From the NCBI RefSeq assembly GCF_018614055.1, contig NZ_JAGGPB010000056.1:25051-89050 (forward strand): a stretch of DNA of 64,000 nt. Direction: 5' to 3'. This document shows positions 16,622 through 24,691 of the stretch, in pieces; within the stretch, counting starts at the first letter, position 1, and the number at the start of each line of letters is the position of its first letter. The position numbers and the translations under genes were made by a program. The notes below the pieces were generated by a model. The model worked only from the letters and a program-made list of their open reading frames with translations. It did not search any database and was not told the origin of the DNA. Source of the DNA: Streptomyces sp. ISL-98. GTDB taxonomy: Bacteria > Actinomycetota > Actinomycetes > Streptomycetales > Streptomycetaceae.

Positions 16622-16708
16622 CAAGGGGCCGCAATGCTCGCGGATGCGAACCGCGCGAGATGCGGTGACCCTGGGAGGGCGGGGGCGACCCGACCAGGAG
16701 GATGACCC

Positions 16709-16900
16709 ATGTCCATGAAGGACAAGATCAAGAACATGCTCAAGGGCCACGAGAGCCAGGCCGACAAGGGCGTCGAGAGGGCGGGCGACACTGTCGACGA
16801 CAGGACCCAGGGCAAACACCGCGGCCAGGTCGACACCGGCCAGGAAAAGCTCAGGGAGCAGTACGGTACGGACGAGCAGGACCGGCCGCCCCAGCCCTGA
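16709..16900 (+). CDS. Small antitoxin-like protein (MT0933/Rv0909 family)
   Basis: 63 aa, hydrophilic, helical and highly charged: KDKIKNMLKGHESQADKGVE and then a TQGKHRGQVDTGQEKL segment. This matches the MT0933-type antitoxin family common in actinobacteria, with CsbD-like stress proteins as the alternative. AGGAGG at 7 nt sets the start at 16709; an overlapping ATG at 16702 opens a different frame. No toxin gene is adjacent, so it may act alone. Confidence 0.7.
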   Translation: MSMKDKIKNMLKGHESQADKGVERAGDTVDDRTQGKHRGQVDTGQEKLREQYGTDEQDRPPQP

Positions 16901-16915
16901 CCCGGGGCATGCAGG

Positions 16916-17647
16916 TCACTCCGCCCGCCGGGCCACGATCAGCCGCCAGTTGGGGCTGCCGTCGGCCCGGCGGCCGAATTTCTCCAGCGGATGAAGCTCC
17001 ACCGTGAAGCCTGCCCGCTGCAGGTCGTCCCGTACGCCCTGCAGCGGGAAGGTCCGGTAGTACATGACGAATTGCGGCCGCCAGAGCACATTGCGTACGC
17101 GCATCACCCAGTCGAAGCCGAGCAGCGACCAGTACAGCGGTGAGCTGAAGCGCTGCGGAGCGCCGATGGGGAAGGCGAACACACCGCCCGGCCGCAGTGC
17201 GCGGTGAACCCCGGCGAACAGACCGGGCCTCTCGGACGGCAGGAAGTGGCCGAACGCCCCGAAACTCACCGCGAGATCGAAGTCCTGCCTGAACGGCAGG
17301 GCGCGGACATCGGCCCGTACCCACTCCACCGTCGCCGACTCCTCCGCCCCTGCCGCGGCCTCCCGTGCGGCGGCCAGCATCCCGGCGCTGAAGTCGACCC
17401 CGGTGACCCGCTCCCGGCACAGCGGCCGCAATGCGCGAAGTCCCGCGCCGGTGCCGCAGCAGATGTCGAGGCCCACGTCGAACGGGCCGAGCGGGCTCAG
17501 GGTGTCGGCGACCGCGTCCAGGAAGCGGTCGGGGGTGCGGAAGGGGGTGTGGTCGAACTTCGGGGCGAGCAGGTCGTAGCCGCGCTCGATCGACGAGAGC
17601 GCCTGCACGGTCAGTTCGCGGAAGGTCGGTCCCTGAGAGGTGAACAC
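16916..17647 (-). CDS. Class I SAM-dependent methyltransferase
   Basis: 243 aa from GTG 17647. Motif I VGLDICCGTGAGL (about 55-67), motif II GVDFSAGMLAAA, motif III RADVRALPF and the post-motif LRPGGVFAFPIG are in order, giving a Methyltransf_11/25-type fold. The C-terminal aromatic region (YWSLLGFDWVMRVRN) is less typical. The substrate is unknown. It is divergent from the monooxygenase gene, with only about 34 bp between starts, so the promoters overlap. An ATG at 17680 is the alternative start. Confidence 0.8.
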   Translation of the reverse strand: MFTSQGPTFRELTVQALSSIERGYDLLAPKFDHTPFRTPDRFLDAVADTLSPLGPFDVGLDICCGTGAGLRALRPLCRERVTGVDFSAGMLAAAREAAAGAEESATVEWVRADVRALPFRQDFDLAVSFGAFGHFLPSERPGLFAGVHRALRPGGVFAFPIGAPQRFSSPLYWSLLGFDWVMRVRNVLWRPQFVMYYRTFPLQGVRDDLQRAGFTVELHPLEKFGRRADGSPNWRLIVARRAE

Positions 17648-17681
17648 GGCACCAGCGTAGTCAGAGTGCACAATGGGGACC

Positions 17682-18005
17682 ATGATCTTTATTGTCGTGA
17701 AGTTTCCGGTGAAGCCCGAGTACGCCGAAGAGTGGCCGCAGCACGTCGAGGCCTTCACCCACGCGACCAGGAGCGAGCCCGGCAACCTGTGGTTCGAGTG
17801 GTCGCGCAGCATCGAGGACCCGAACACCTATGTGCTGGTCGAGGCGTTCAAGGACGACGCGGCGGCCGCGCATGTGAACTCCGAGCATTTCAAGGCGGCG
17901 TTGGAGACGATGCGCCCGCTGGTCCGCCGTACGCCCGACATCGTGAGCACGAGCATCGAAGGCGCGGACGGGTGGAGCGCGATGGGTGAGCTCAGGATCG
18001 ACTAG
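17682..18005 (+). CDS. Antibiotic biosynthesis monooxygenase (ABM) domain protein, YgiN-like
   Basis: 107 aa, a single ferredoxin-like ABM domain: MIFIVVKFPVKPEYAEEW, WFEWSRSIEDPNTYVLVEAF, then AAAAHVNSEHFKAAL. These cofactor-free proteins act on quinols or polycyclic aromatics, or degrade small signals. ATG 17682 fits the domain start. Its last codons lie in the first unit of a 17-bp tandem repeat that continues into the convergent TetR gene. Confidence 0.8.
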   Translation: MIFIVVKFPVKPEYAEEWPQHVEAFTHATRSEPGNLWFEWSRSIEDPNTYVLVEAFKDDAAAAHVNSEHFKAALETMRPLVRRTPDIVSTSIEGADGWSAMGELRID

Positions 18006-18058
18006 GGCTCAGGATCGACCGAGCCTCAGGACCGATCAGGGCTCAGGATCGACCGGGG
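17991..18058. repeat. Four tandem 17-bp repeats across convergent gene ends
   Basis: Units start at 17991, 18008, 18025 and 18042 with exact 17-bp spacing, consensus CTCAGGATCGACCGGGG; unit 3 differs most. The first contains the ABM stop codon and the fourth the TetR stop codon, so the array sets both C-termini. Slippage here would change the ends of both proteins. Confidence 0.9.
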
Positions 18059-18777
18059 AATGCGTCGAGCAAGGCGTCGAGCCCGGCGGCCAGTTGTTCC
18101 GGGCCGCCGCGCTCGGCGAGGGCGATGGCGGTCGCTCTCAGCCGGGGCAGTTCCTGCGCGGGCATACGGTGCAGGCCGAGCCGGAAGGCCGGATCCGGTT
18201 CGTCGGGCTCGTCGTCCATGGCCCGCAGCTCGACCAGGAGGTACCCGAGCAGCCACGCGGTGAACGCCCGGTGGGCCGCCACGGCCTCGCGCTCGCCCAG
18301 TCCGGCGTCGTGCAGCAGGACCAGGACGCGCTCGTCGCTGCGGAGTACGGCCAGGGGGCGGCGGGCCAGGGGCGTGGACAGCAGGCGGGTGGCGAGCAGG
18401 GGCACCGCATTGGGGTGGCGCATCGCGACCCGGTAGGTGGCGAGCGCGATGTGGTGCAGCGCCTGCCGCCAGTCCACCGCCTCCGCCCCCTGATGCGGCT
18501 CCGGCTCGGCCGCCAGTACCTTCTCCAGCTCCTGGCAGAGCGCCTCGACCAGCCCGTCCAGCAGCGCGTCCTTGCTGGGGGCGTACCGGTACAGGGCCAT
18601 GGCCTCCACCCCGAGCTCAGCGCCCAGCTTGCGCATACTGAGGCCGGACAGCCCGTCGCGGTCGACGACTTCCAGGGCCATGGCCAGCACGCGTTCCCTG
18701 CTCAGTCGCCCGTAGCGGCCCCGGTCGCTGGCGCGTCGTCCGGCACCTTCCGCCGCTTCCTCCGGTTGTCCTGACAT
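18043..18777 (-). CDS. TetR family transcriptional regulator
   Basis: 244 aa from ATG 18777 (GGAGG 8 nt upstream). The N-terminal HTH is clear: LSRERVLAMALEVVDRDGLSG then MRKLGAELGVEAMALYRYAPSK (about 30-75), with a TetR_C-type ligand domain behind. It is divergent from galE; the 145-bp gap contains TACG/CGTA half-site pairs around 18867-18892 that could be its operator. Target genes are not evident. Its stop lies in the 17-bp tandem repeat. Confidence 0.88.
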   Translation of the reverse strand: MSGQPEEAAEGAGRRASDRGRYGRLSRERVLAMALEVVDRDGLSGLSMRKLGAELGVEAMALYRYAPSKDALLDGLVEALCQELEKVLAAEPEPHQGAEAVDWRQALHHIALATYRVAMRHPNAVPLLATRLLSTPLARRPLAVLRSDERVLVLLHDAGLGEREAVAAHRAFTAWLLGYLLVELRAMDDEPDEPDPAFRLGLHRMPAQELPRLRATAIALAERGGPEQLAAGLDALLDAFPGRS

Positions 18778-18922
18778 GGTGGTGGCCTCCGCGCCGCTCT
18801 CCCGCACATCGTCGCCCCTTGACCCCCTTGACGCCAAGGAACAACAGGTGCAAAGTCGTACATATCTGGCGTAAATATACGGCGTCAGCGTACAGCGTTT
18901 TCTTACTCAGGAGCGTCAGGCC

Positions 18923-20041
18923 ATGACGCACAGCGAGCCGGACCACCAGCGCGGCCTCGCAGGCGGCGCGCGGCCCGCTTCGCCCCCGTCGACGGTCCTC
19001 GTCACCGGCGGGGCCGGCTTCATCGGCAGTCACACCTGCGTCGAGCTGCTGGACCACGGCTACGAACTGATCGCGGTCGACAACTACTCCAACAGCACGC
19101 CCCAGGTCTTCTCCCGTGTGGAACGGATCGCCGACCGCTTCGTCGGTGCCGTGTACGAGCTGGACATCCGTGATCGACACGCCCTTTCGGCCGTTTTCGA
19201 CCGCCACTCCGTGGACGCCGTCGTGCATTTTGCCGCGCACAAGGCCGTGGGTGAGTCGACACGGATGCCTGTCGAGTATTACGACACCAACGTCGGCGGC
19301 ACGACCGCCCTGCTGCGCACGATGCGCGAACACGGGGTGCACCAGCTCGTGTTCTCCTCGTCCAGCTCGGTCTACGGCGACGCCGGGCACGGGTCACTGA
19401 GCGAAGACACCCCCGCCCGGCCCACCAGTCCGTACGCGGCCTCCAAGTGGCTCTGCGAACGGATCCTGGACGACGTGTGCCGCCGGCTCCCGGAGTTCAC
19501 CGTGCTCTGCCTGCGGTACTTCAACCCCGTCGGCGCGCACCCCAGCGGACTGCTCGGGGAGGCCCCCGTCGGAGTCCCCGAGAATCTGATGCCGTACGTC
19601 GCCCAGGTGGCCATCGGCCTGCGTGAACGGCTCCACGTGTTCGGAGACGACTACGCCACCGTCGACGGAACCGGGATCCGCGACTACATCCACGTCATGG
19701 ACACCGCCGAGGCCCACCGTGTCGCCCTGGACCACCTCGCCGACGCACCGGGCATGCATGTGTACAACCTCGGTGTCGGACGGGGCCGGTCGGTCCTGGA
19801 AGTCGTCGAGGCGTTCGGTGAGGTGAGCGGCAGCCCGATCCCGTACCAGATCGTGGGCCGCCGCCCGGGCGACGTGGCCGAACTCGTCGCCGACGCGACA
19901 GCGGCGGCGCGTGACTGGGGCTGGCAGGCGACCCGGGACCTGATCGACATGTGCCGGGACGCCTGGCGCTTTCAGCAGCTCAACCCCCATGGCTACGCGG
20001 GTTCTGCCGGAGGCCGGAACGCGATGAGCGGCCCGGGCTGA
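18923..20041 (+). CDS. galE: UDP-glucose 4-epimerase
   Basis: 372 aa SDR-extended enzyme. NAD-binding TGGAGFIGSHT (about 28-38), DNYSNS, catalytic Ser in SSSSSVYG and YxxxK in SPYAASKWLCERIL are intact, and FNPVGAHPSG matches GalE. It interconverts UDP-glucose and UDP-galactose for galactose use or exopolysaccharide. The first 22 residues are a poorly conserved polar extension; a start nearer the Rossmann fold is possible. AGGAG lies 9 nt before ATG 18923. No galT or galK is adjacent, so it is a stand-alone copy. Confidence 0.88.
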   Translation: MTHSEPDHQRGLAGGARPASPPSTVLVTGGAGFIGSHTCVELLDHGYELIAVDNYSNSTPQVFSRVERIADRFVGAVYELDIRDRHALSAVFDRHSVDAVVHFAAHKAVGESTRMPVEYYDTNVGGTTALLRTMREHGVHQLVFSSSSSVYGDAGHGSLSEDTPARPTSPYAASKWLCERILDDVCRRLPEFTVLCLRYFNPVGAHPSGLLGEAPVGVPENLMPYVAQVAIGLRERLHVFGDDYATVDGTGIRDYIHVMDTAEAHRVALDHLADAPGMHVYNLGVGRGRSVLEVVEAFGEVSGSPIPYQIVGRRPGDVAELVADATAAARDWGWQATRDLIDMCRDAWRFQQLNPHGYAGSAGGRNAMSGPG

Positions 20042-20178
20042 ACTGCACTCGCCGAGCACCGGGCGGCGAGATGCAGCGCACCCCCCGCTGTGCCTACGAT
20101 CGAAGGAGCGGGATCGGAAATCCAGGCCAACGCGTTGTCAGCGGGCCGGTGTCCGGCAACGCAGGGAGGCGCTTGCCT

Positions 20179-23100
20179 GTGCTTCGGGCACATCGGCTGA
20201 TGGCCGCCTACATCATCCTCGTTGCGTGCGCCACAAGCCTTTACATGACGTTCCCGGGCGCCCGCACGTCGCTGTGGGCTCTCATCGGAGTCGGCGGTGC
20301 CGCGGCCCTTCTCACGGGTGTTCAGCTCAACCGGCCCGCGCACCGCTGGCCCTGGTGGGTGCTCGCGGCGGCACTGCTCGCGTTCGCCGCGGGCGACACC
20401 TACTACAACGTGCTCGAAGAGTATTTCCACGAGTCCAATCCGTTCCCCTCCCCCGCTGACGCCCTCTATCTCACGACGTACCCGCTGTTCGCCGCAGGCC
20501 TGCTCGGGCTGGTCCGGTACCGCTGGGTGGGCCGTGACCTGCCGAGTCTGCTGGACGCACTGATCTTCACCGGCGGGCTCGCGCTGCCGGTATGGGTCTA
20601 TCTGGTCCAGCCGCTCACCCAGATCGAGGGCCTGACCTGGGAGCAGCGGGCCATCAGCATCGCCTACCCGCTCGGCGACGTGCTGGTGCTTGCGCTGCTG
20701 GTCCGGCTGATCACCCCGGGCACTTTGTCGGGCCCCAACCGGGCCCTCCAGCTACTCGTCCTCGGCACGATCACCCTGCTCGGCTTCGACATCGCCTACG
20801 GGATTCTCCAGCTGAACGGGACATGGCAGGCCGGCACGCTGCTGGACACCGGCTGGATCGTCTTCTACACGGCGTGGGGGCTGGCCGGCCTGCATCCGTC
20901 GATGGCGGCGCTGACCGCGCGCACCCATCAGACCCAGTCCCTGATCCCGCAACCCCACAGGCTCGTGCTCCTCGCCGCGGCCACACTGATCGCGCCCGCG
21001 ATCCTGCTCCACGAGGCGGTCCGGGGCAACGTCGGTGACGCCGCCGTGATCGCCGCCTTCTCCGGGGCCTTGTTCCTGCTGGTGATGCTGCGTCTCGCGG
21101 GCATGATGGTGGCGCAGCGCAAAGCCGTGGCGCGCGAGCAGGCGCTGCGTACGGCGGCCGCCTCGCTGGTCGCGGCGATCAGACCGCAGGAGATCGAGCG
21201 GTCCTGCGACGCGGCCGTCAGCGCACTGTTCGGGCCGAAGGTCCGGCACGGAACCATGCTGCTGTCGGCCGCGCGTGCCGAGGACCTGTACGCCGTACGG
21301 TCACCGCCCTCGGCCGCCATCGGCGACCGGCGCGTCGCCGACGCCGAGGGCGGGACACCGCCGGGCGGGGACACCGCCTCGGCCCTGCGCCGTACGAACC
21401 TGGTGCCCGTCGCCGAACTCGGCCCCGGTGTCGCCGCCGAATTCGGGGACCTGCCGAGCGCTCTCGTGTGCCCGATGATCCAGCCCGATCGCCCGGCCGG
21501 CGGCGAGATGCCCGGTGTACTGCTTGCGGCGGGCCCCGAGAAGCAGCTCGACGAGACGCGGGGCTCGCTGGAGATCCTGGCCTCGCACGCCGGACTGGCG
21601 ATGGAGCGCGTGGCGCTGCGCCAGGAGATCTCGCGGCGGGAGAGCCAGGCGTACTTCCGCACGCTGGTGGGCAACGCCTCGGACGTCATCCTCATCGTCG
21701 AGGACGACAACACCGTCCGGTACGCGAGTCCGTCGGCGGAGGCTGTGTTCGGCAGCGTCCGGCTGAGCGGTGCCGAGCTTCCGGAACTGGTGGACCTACG
21801 GGACCGCGACCGGGCCACCCGGATGCTCACGGCCGTGCGGGAGGGCGAGCAGCAGGACCCCCACGACCACTGGTGGGTGCCGCGGGACAACGGCCGCATC
21901 GAAGTGGAGGTGCGGTGCAGCGATCTGCGGCAGGACCGGACCGTCCGCGGTCTTGTCGTCACCCTGCGGGACGTGACCGAGCAGCGTCGGCTGGAGCACG
22001 AACTCACCCAGCGGGCCTTTCACGACTCGCTCACCGGTCTGCCGAACCGGACGCTGCTGCTGGAGCGGATCGAGCGTGCGCTGCTGCGCGGGCGCCGCGA
22101 GTCGACGGTCACGTGTGTGCTGTTCATCGACCTGGACGACTTCAAGGTCGTCAACGACACGATGGGGCACACGGTCGGCGACCAGCTCCTTGCCGCCGTG
22201 GGCGGCCGGCTGTCGGGAGCGCTGCGCCGCAGCGACACGGCAGCACGCCTCGGCGGTGACGAGTTCGCGGTGCTGATGGAGGATGCGAAGGCGCCGATCG
22301 ATGCCGAGATCCTGGCGGCGCAGGTCGTACAGACCCTGAACCGGCCTTTCCGGCTCCCCGACGGTGCCGTGAGCGTGTCGGCCAGTGTGGGCGTCGCCAC
22401 GGCCATGGACAGCAGCGACACCGGGGAACTCCTGCGCCACGCCGATCTCGCGCTCTACGCGGCCAAGTCCGCCGGGAAGCACCAGTGGCGCCGCTTCCAG
22501 CCGAGGCTGCATGCCCGCATGGTGGAGCGGCACGACCTCCTGGCGAGCCTGGACAAGGCAATCGCCGATGAGGAGTTCACCCTGCGCTACCAGCCCGTCG
22601 TGGACATCGCGGCAGGTGATGTCGTCGGCTTCGAGGCACTGACCCGCTGGCCGCACGCGCAGCGCGGCCTGGTCCCGCCGGATCAGTTCATCGCGCTGGC
22701 CGAGGAGACCGGTCACATCACACCACTGGGGGCCTGGGTCCTGGGGAACGCCACCGCGGACATCGCCGGGTTGCAGCGGGCGACGCCGCGGTCGACGCCG
22801 CCGTACGTCAGCGTCAACGTGTCGGCCCGGCAGTTCCAGGACACAGGCTTCCTGGACAAGGTGAGCAGAGCACTCGAAGCGTCCGGACTCGCCCCCGGCT
22901 GCCTGCAGCTGGAGCTCACCGAATCGGTGCTGATGCGACGGGACGGGCAGATCCAGGGTGTCATGCACTCGCTCAAGGACGTCGGTGTGCGCATAGCCGT
23001 GGACGACTTCGGTACCGGATTCTCCTCGCTGGGCTATCTCCGGGAGTTCCCGATCGACGTCCTGAAGATCGACAAGACGTTCATCGACGACATCGCGCTC

Positions 23101-24684
23101 GACACCCAGCAGGTCGCGCTCGTCGAGGGCATCGTCCGTATCGCCGACACGCTCGGCCTTCAGGTCATCGCCGAGGGAATCGAGGACTCCGCGCAACGAG
23201 ATCTCCTGGCCGGTATGGGCTGCCGGTTCGGACAGGGTTATCTCTTCGCACGTCCGATGACCGTGGAGCAGGGCGAATTCCTGCTGCGCCACCGCGACGG
23301 AGCCTGGCTGTCCCCGTCCGCGCAGGACAGCGGTGCGCCGACGCAGGCACGTGCAGGCATCGGGCCCGAGGGGGGAGCCGGGGGATCCAGGGCGGCCATC
23401 AAGGGCCGGGCCATCGCGCCAAAGGAGAACGTCATGCGCGAAGCCGCTACCCCACCCCTAGAAGTGCGGCACGATCAGCGCTGGGGTGACCTAGAACATC
23501 TGCGGCGTACGAGCCCCATGAGCGACGCAGTCCTCGACGAAGTACGGGGCCGGCACATCCGCAGCGGAGACCACTGGCTGATCGACTTCGCCTCGTGCAA
23601 CTACCTGGGCTTCGACTGCGATCCGGAGATCATCGACGCGATCGAGCCGGCCGTACGGAAGTGGGGAACGCATCCCAGCTGGTCGAGGCTGCTGGGCAGC
23701 CCGCGGCTCTACCCGGAGATCGAGGAGAGACTCGCCGCTCTGCTCGGAGCGCCGGACACCCTGCTCCTGCCGACGGCCACCCTGATCCACGCCTCGGTGA
23801 TCCCCGTCCTCACGGGCAAGGGGCACGTGTTCGTGGAGGCCGCCGCACACCGGACCGTGTACGACGGATGTGTCTCGGCCCGAGGGCAGGGCGCGACGAT
23901 GCAGCGGTTCCGCGCCGACCGGCCGGAGCAGCTCGACTCGATGCTGCGCGCCGTGCCGCCCGGTTCGGTGCGGCTGGTCTGCCTGGACGGCGTCAACAGC
24001 ATGACCGGAAACATCCCGGACCTGCCCGAACTGGCCGGAATCTGCCGGGACCGCAACGCGACGCTGTACATCGACGACACGCACGGCTTCGGCGTCATCG
24101 GGGAACGCAGGGCGGACGAGCTGTGCCCGTACGGCTGCCGTGGCAACAGCGTCGTACGGCATACGGGCGAGACGTACGACGACATCGTGCTGGTCGGCGG
24201 CTTCTCCAAGGCGTACTCGTCGCTGCTGGCCTTCCTCGCGCTGCCGACCTGGCTCAAGGACCATCTGAAGGTGGCAGCGGCCCCCTATCTGTATTCCGGG
24301 CCGTCGCCGACGGCTTCTCTCGCCACGACGCTGGCGGGCCTGGAGGTCAACGACCGGCGCGGTGACCCGATCCGCGCCGATCTGTACCGCAAGACCGTCC
24401 GGCTCCTCGACCACGTCCACGGCCTCGGCCTCGACACGCTCAATACCGACCGGCTGCCGATCGTGGAGATTCCGCTTCAGGACGCGTCGGACCTCAGCGC
24501 GGTCGCCGGATTCCTGTGGGACCACGGCATCTACGTGACGCTGGCTGCCTATCCGCTCGTCCCGCACGACCGTGTCGGCTTCCGCATTCAGATCACGGCC
24601 CTGAACTCCGACGAGGACATCGACCAGCTCAACGACACACTGACGCGGCTCTCCGAGCGCTTCGCCCTGCGGCCGGGGCGCTGA
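20179..24684 (+). CDS. Membrane PAS-GGDEF-EAL protein reading in frame into alpha-oxoamine synthase
   Basis: 1501 aa from GTG 20179 (AGGGAGG 9 nt upstream). About ten membrane segments (residues 8-320) are followed by a GAF-like region, a PAS domain (about 490-610), GGDEF and EAL. The GGDEF motif is intact (RLGGDEF, residue 692), with an RxxD inhibitory site five residues before it. The EAL domain has EALTRW (819), ELTESVLM, VDDFGTGFSSL and AEGIE, so both diguanylate cyclase and phosphodiesterase activities are plausible. No stop follows EAL (about residue 1037): a 45-residue Gly/Ala-rich linker leads straight into the PLP enzyme starting at residue 1086. It may be a true fusion or a lost stop codon. 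Confidence 0.8.
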   Translation: MLRAHRLMAAYIILVACATSLYMTFPGARTSLWALIGVGGAAALLTGVQLNRPAHRWPWWVLAAALLAFAAGDTYYNVLEEYFHESNPFPSPADALYLTTYPLFAAGLLGLVRYRWVGRDLPSLLDALIFTGGLALPVWVYLVQPLTQIEGLTWEQRAISIAYPLGDVLVLALLVRLITPGTLSGPNRALQLLVLGTITLLGFDIAYGILQLNGTWQAGTLLDTGWIVFYTAWGLAGLHPSMAALTARTHQTQSLIPQPHRLVLLAAATLIAPAILLHEAVRGNVGDAAVIAAFSGALFLLVMLRLAGMMVAQRKAVAREQALRTAAASLVAAIRPQEIERSCDAAVSALFGPKVRHGTMLLSAARAEDLYAVRSPPSAAIGDRRVADAEGGTPPGGDTASALRRTNLVPVAELGPGVAAEFGDLPSALVCPMIQPDRPAGGEMPGVLLAAGPEKQLDETRGSLEILASHAGLAMERVALRQEISRRESQAYFRTLVGNASDVILIVEDDNTVRYASPSAEAVFGSVRLSGAELPELVDLRDRDRATRMLTAVREGEQQDPHDHWWVPRDNGRIEVEVRCSDLRQDRTVRGLVVTLRDVTEQRRLEHELTQRAFHDSLTGLPNRTLLLERIERALLRGRRESTVTCVLFIDLDDFKVVNDTMGHTVGDQLLAAVGGRLSGALRRSDTAARLGGDEFAVLMEDAKAPIDAEILAAQVVQTLNRPFRLPDGAVSVSASVGVATAMDSSDTGELLRHADLALYAAKSAGKHQWRRFQPRLHARMVERHDLLASLDKAIADEEFTLRYQPVVDIAAGDVVGFEALTRWPHAQRGLVPPDQFIALAEETGHITPLGAWVLGNATADIAGLQRATPRSTPPYVSVNVSARQFQDTGFLDKVSRALEASGLAPGCLQLELTESVLMRRDGQIQGVMHSLKDVGVRIAVDDFGTGFSSLGYLREFPIDVLKIDKTFIDDIALDTQQVALVEGIVRIADTLGLQVIAEGIEDSAQRDLLAGMGCRFGQGYLFARPMTVEQGEFLLRHRDGAWLSPSAQDSGAPTQARAGIGPEGGAGGSRAAIKGRAIAPKENVMREAATPPLEVRHDQRWGDLEHLRRTSPMSDAVLDEVRGRHIRSGDHWLIDFASCNYLGFDCDPEIIDAIEPAVRKWGTHPSWSRLLGSPRLYPEIEERLAALLGAPDTLLLPTATLIHASVIPVLTGKGHVFVEAAAHRTVYDGCVSARGQGATMQRFRADRPEQLDSMLRAVPPGSVRLVCLDGVNSMTGNIPDLPELAGICRDRNATLYIDDTHGFGVIGERRADELCPYGCRGNSVVRHTGETYDDIVLVGGFSKAYSSLLAFLALPTWLKDHLKVAAAPYLYSGPSPTASLATTLAGLEVNDRRGDPIRADLYRKTVRLLDHVHGLGLDTLNTDRLPIVEIPLQDASDLSAVAGFLWDHGIYVTLAAYPLVPHDRVGFRIQITALNSDEDIDQLNDTLTRLSERFALRPGR
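23421..23427 (+). promoter_or_regulatory. Internal ribosome-binding site for the alpha-oxoamine synthase
   Basis: AAAGGAG lies 6 nt before ATG 23434, inside the long fused reading frame. It indicates that the PLP enzyme can be made as a free protein even though no stop codon ends the upstream c-di-GMP gene. Confidence 0.75.
23434..24684 (+). CDS. Alpha-oxoamine synthase family PLP enzyme (AONS/SPT/CqsA-like)
   Basis: 416 aa when started at ATG 23434 behind AAAGGAG. Fold-type I motifs are intact: FASCNYLGFD (family NYLGL), DDTHGFGVIG (Asp/His of the cofactor site) and GGFSKAYSS with the Schiff-base Lys. The family joins an amino acid to an acyl thioester with loss of CO2; members make biotin precursor, sphingoid bases, or signals such as CAI-1 (CqsA). 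No bio genes or sphingolipid genes are adjacent. The neighbours, a c-di-GMP enzyme and an NNMT-like methyltransferase, favour a small signalling molecule or lipid over biotin, but this is inference. Confidence 0.85.
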   Translation: MREAATPPLEVRHDQRWGDLEHLRRTSPMSDAVLDEVRGRHIRSGDHWLIDFASCNYLGFDCDPEIIDAIEPAVRKWGTHPSWSRLLGSPRLYPEIEERLAALLGAPDTLLLPTATLIHASVIPVLTGKGHVFVEAAAHRTVYDGCVSARGQGATMQRFRADRPEQLDSMLRAVPPGSVRLVCLDGVNSMTGNIPDLPELAGICRDRNATLYIDDTHGFGVIGERRADELCPYGCRGNSVVRHTGETYDDIVLVGGFSKAYSSLLAFLALPTWLKDHLKVAAAPYLYSGPSPTASLATTLAGLEVNDRRGDPIRADLYRKTVRLLDHVHGLGLDTLNTDRLPIVEIPLQDASDLSAVAGFLWDHGIYVTLAAYPLVPHDRVGFRIQITALNSDEDIDQLNDTLTRLSERFALRPGR

Positions 24685-24691
24685 GCGCGCC

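Noticed and set aside
17991..18058. CRISPR array
   Set aside because: The repeats are directly adjacent 17-bp units without spacers and without cas genes.
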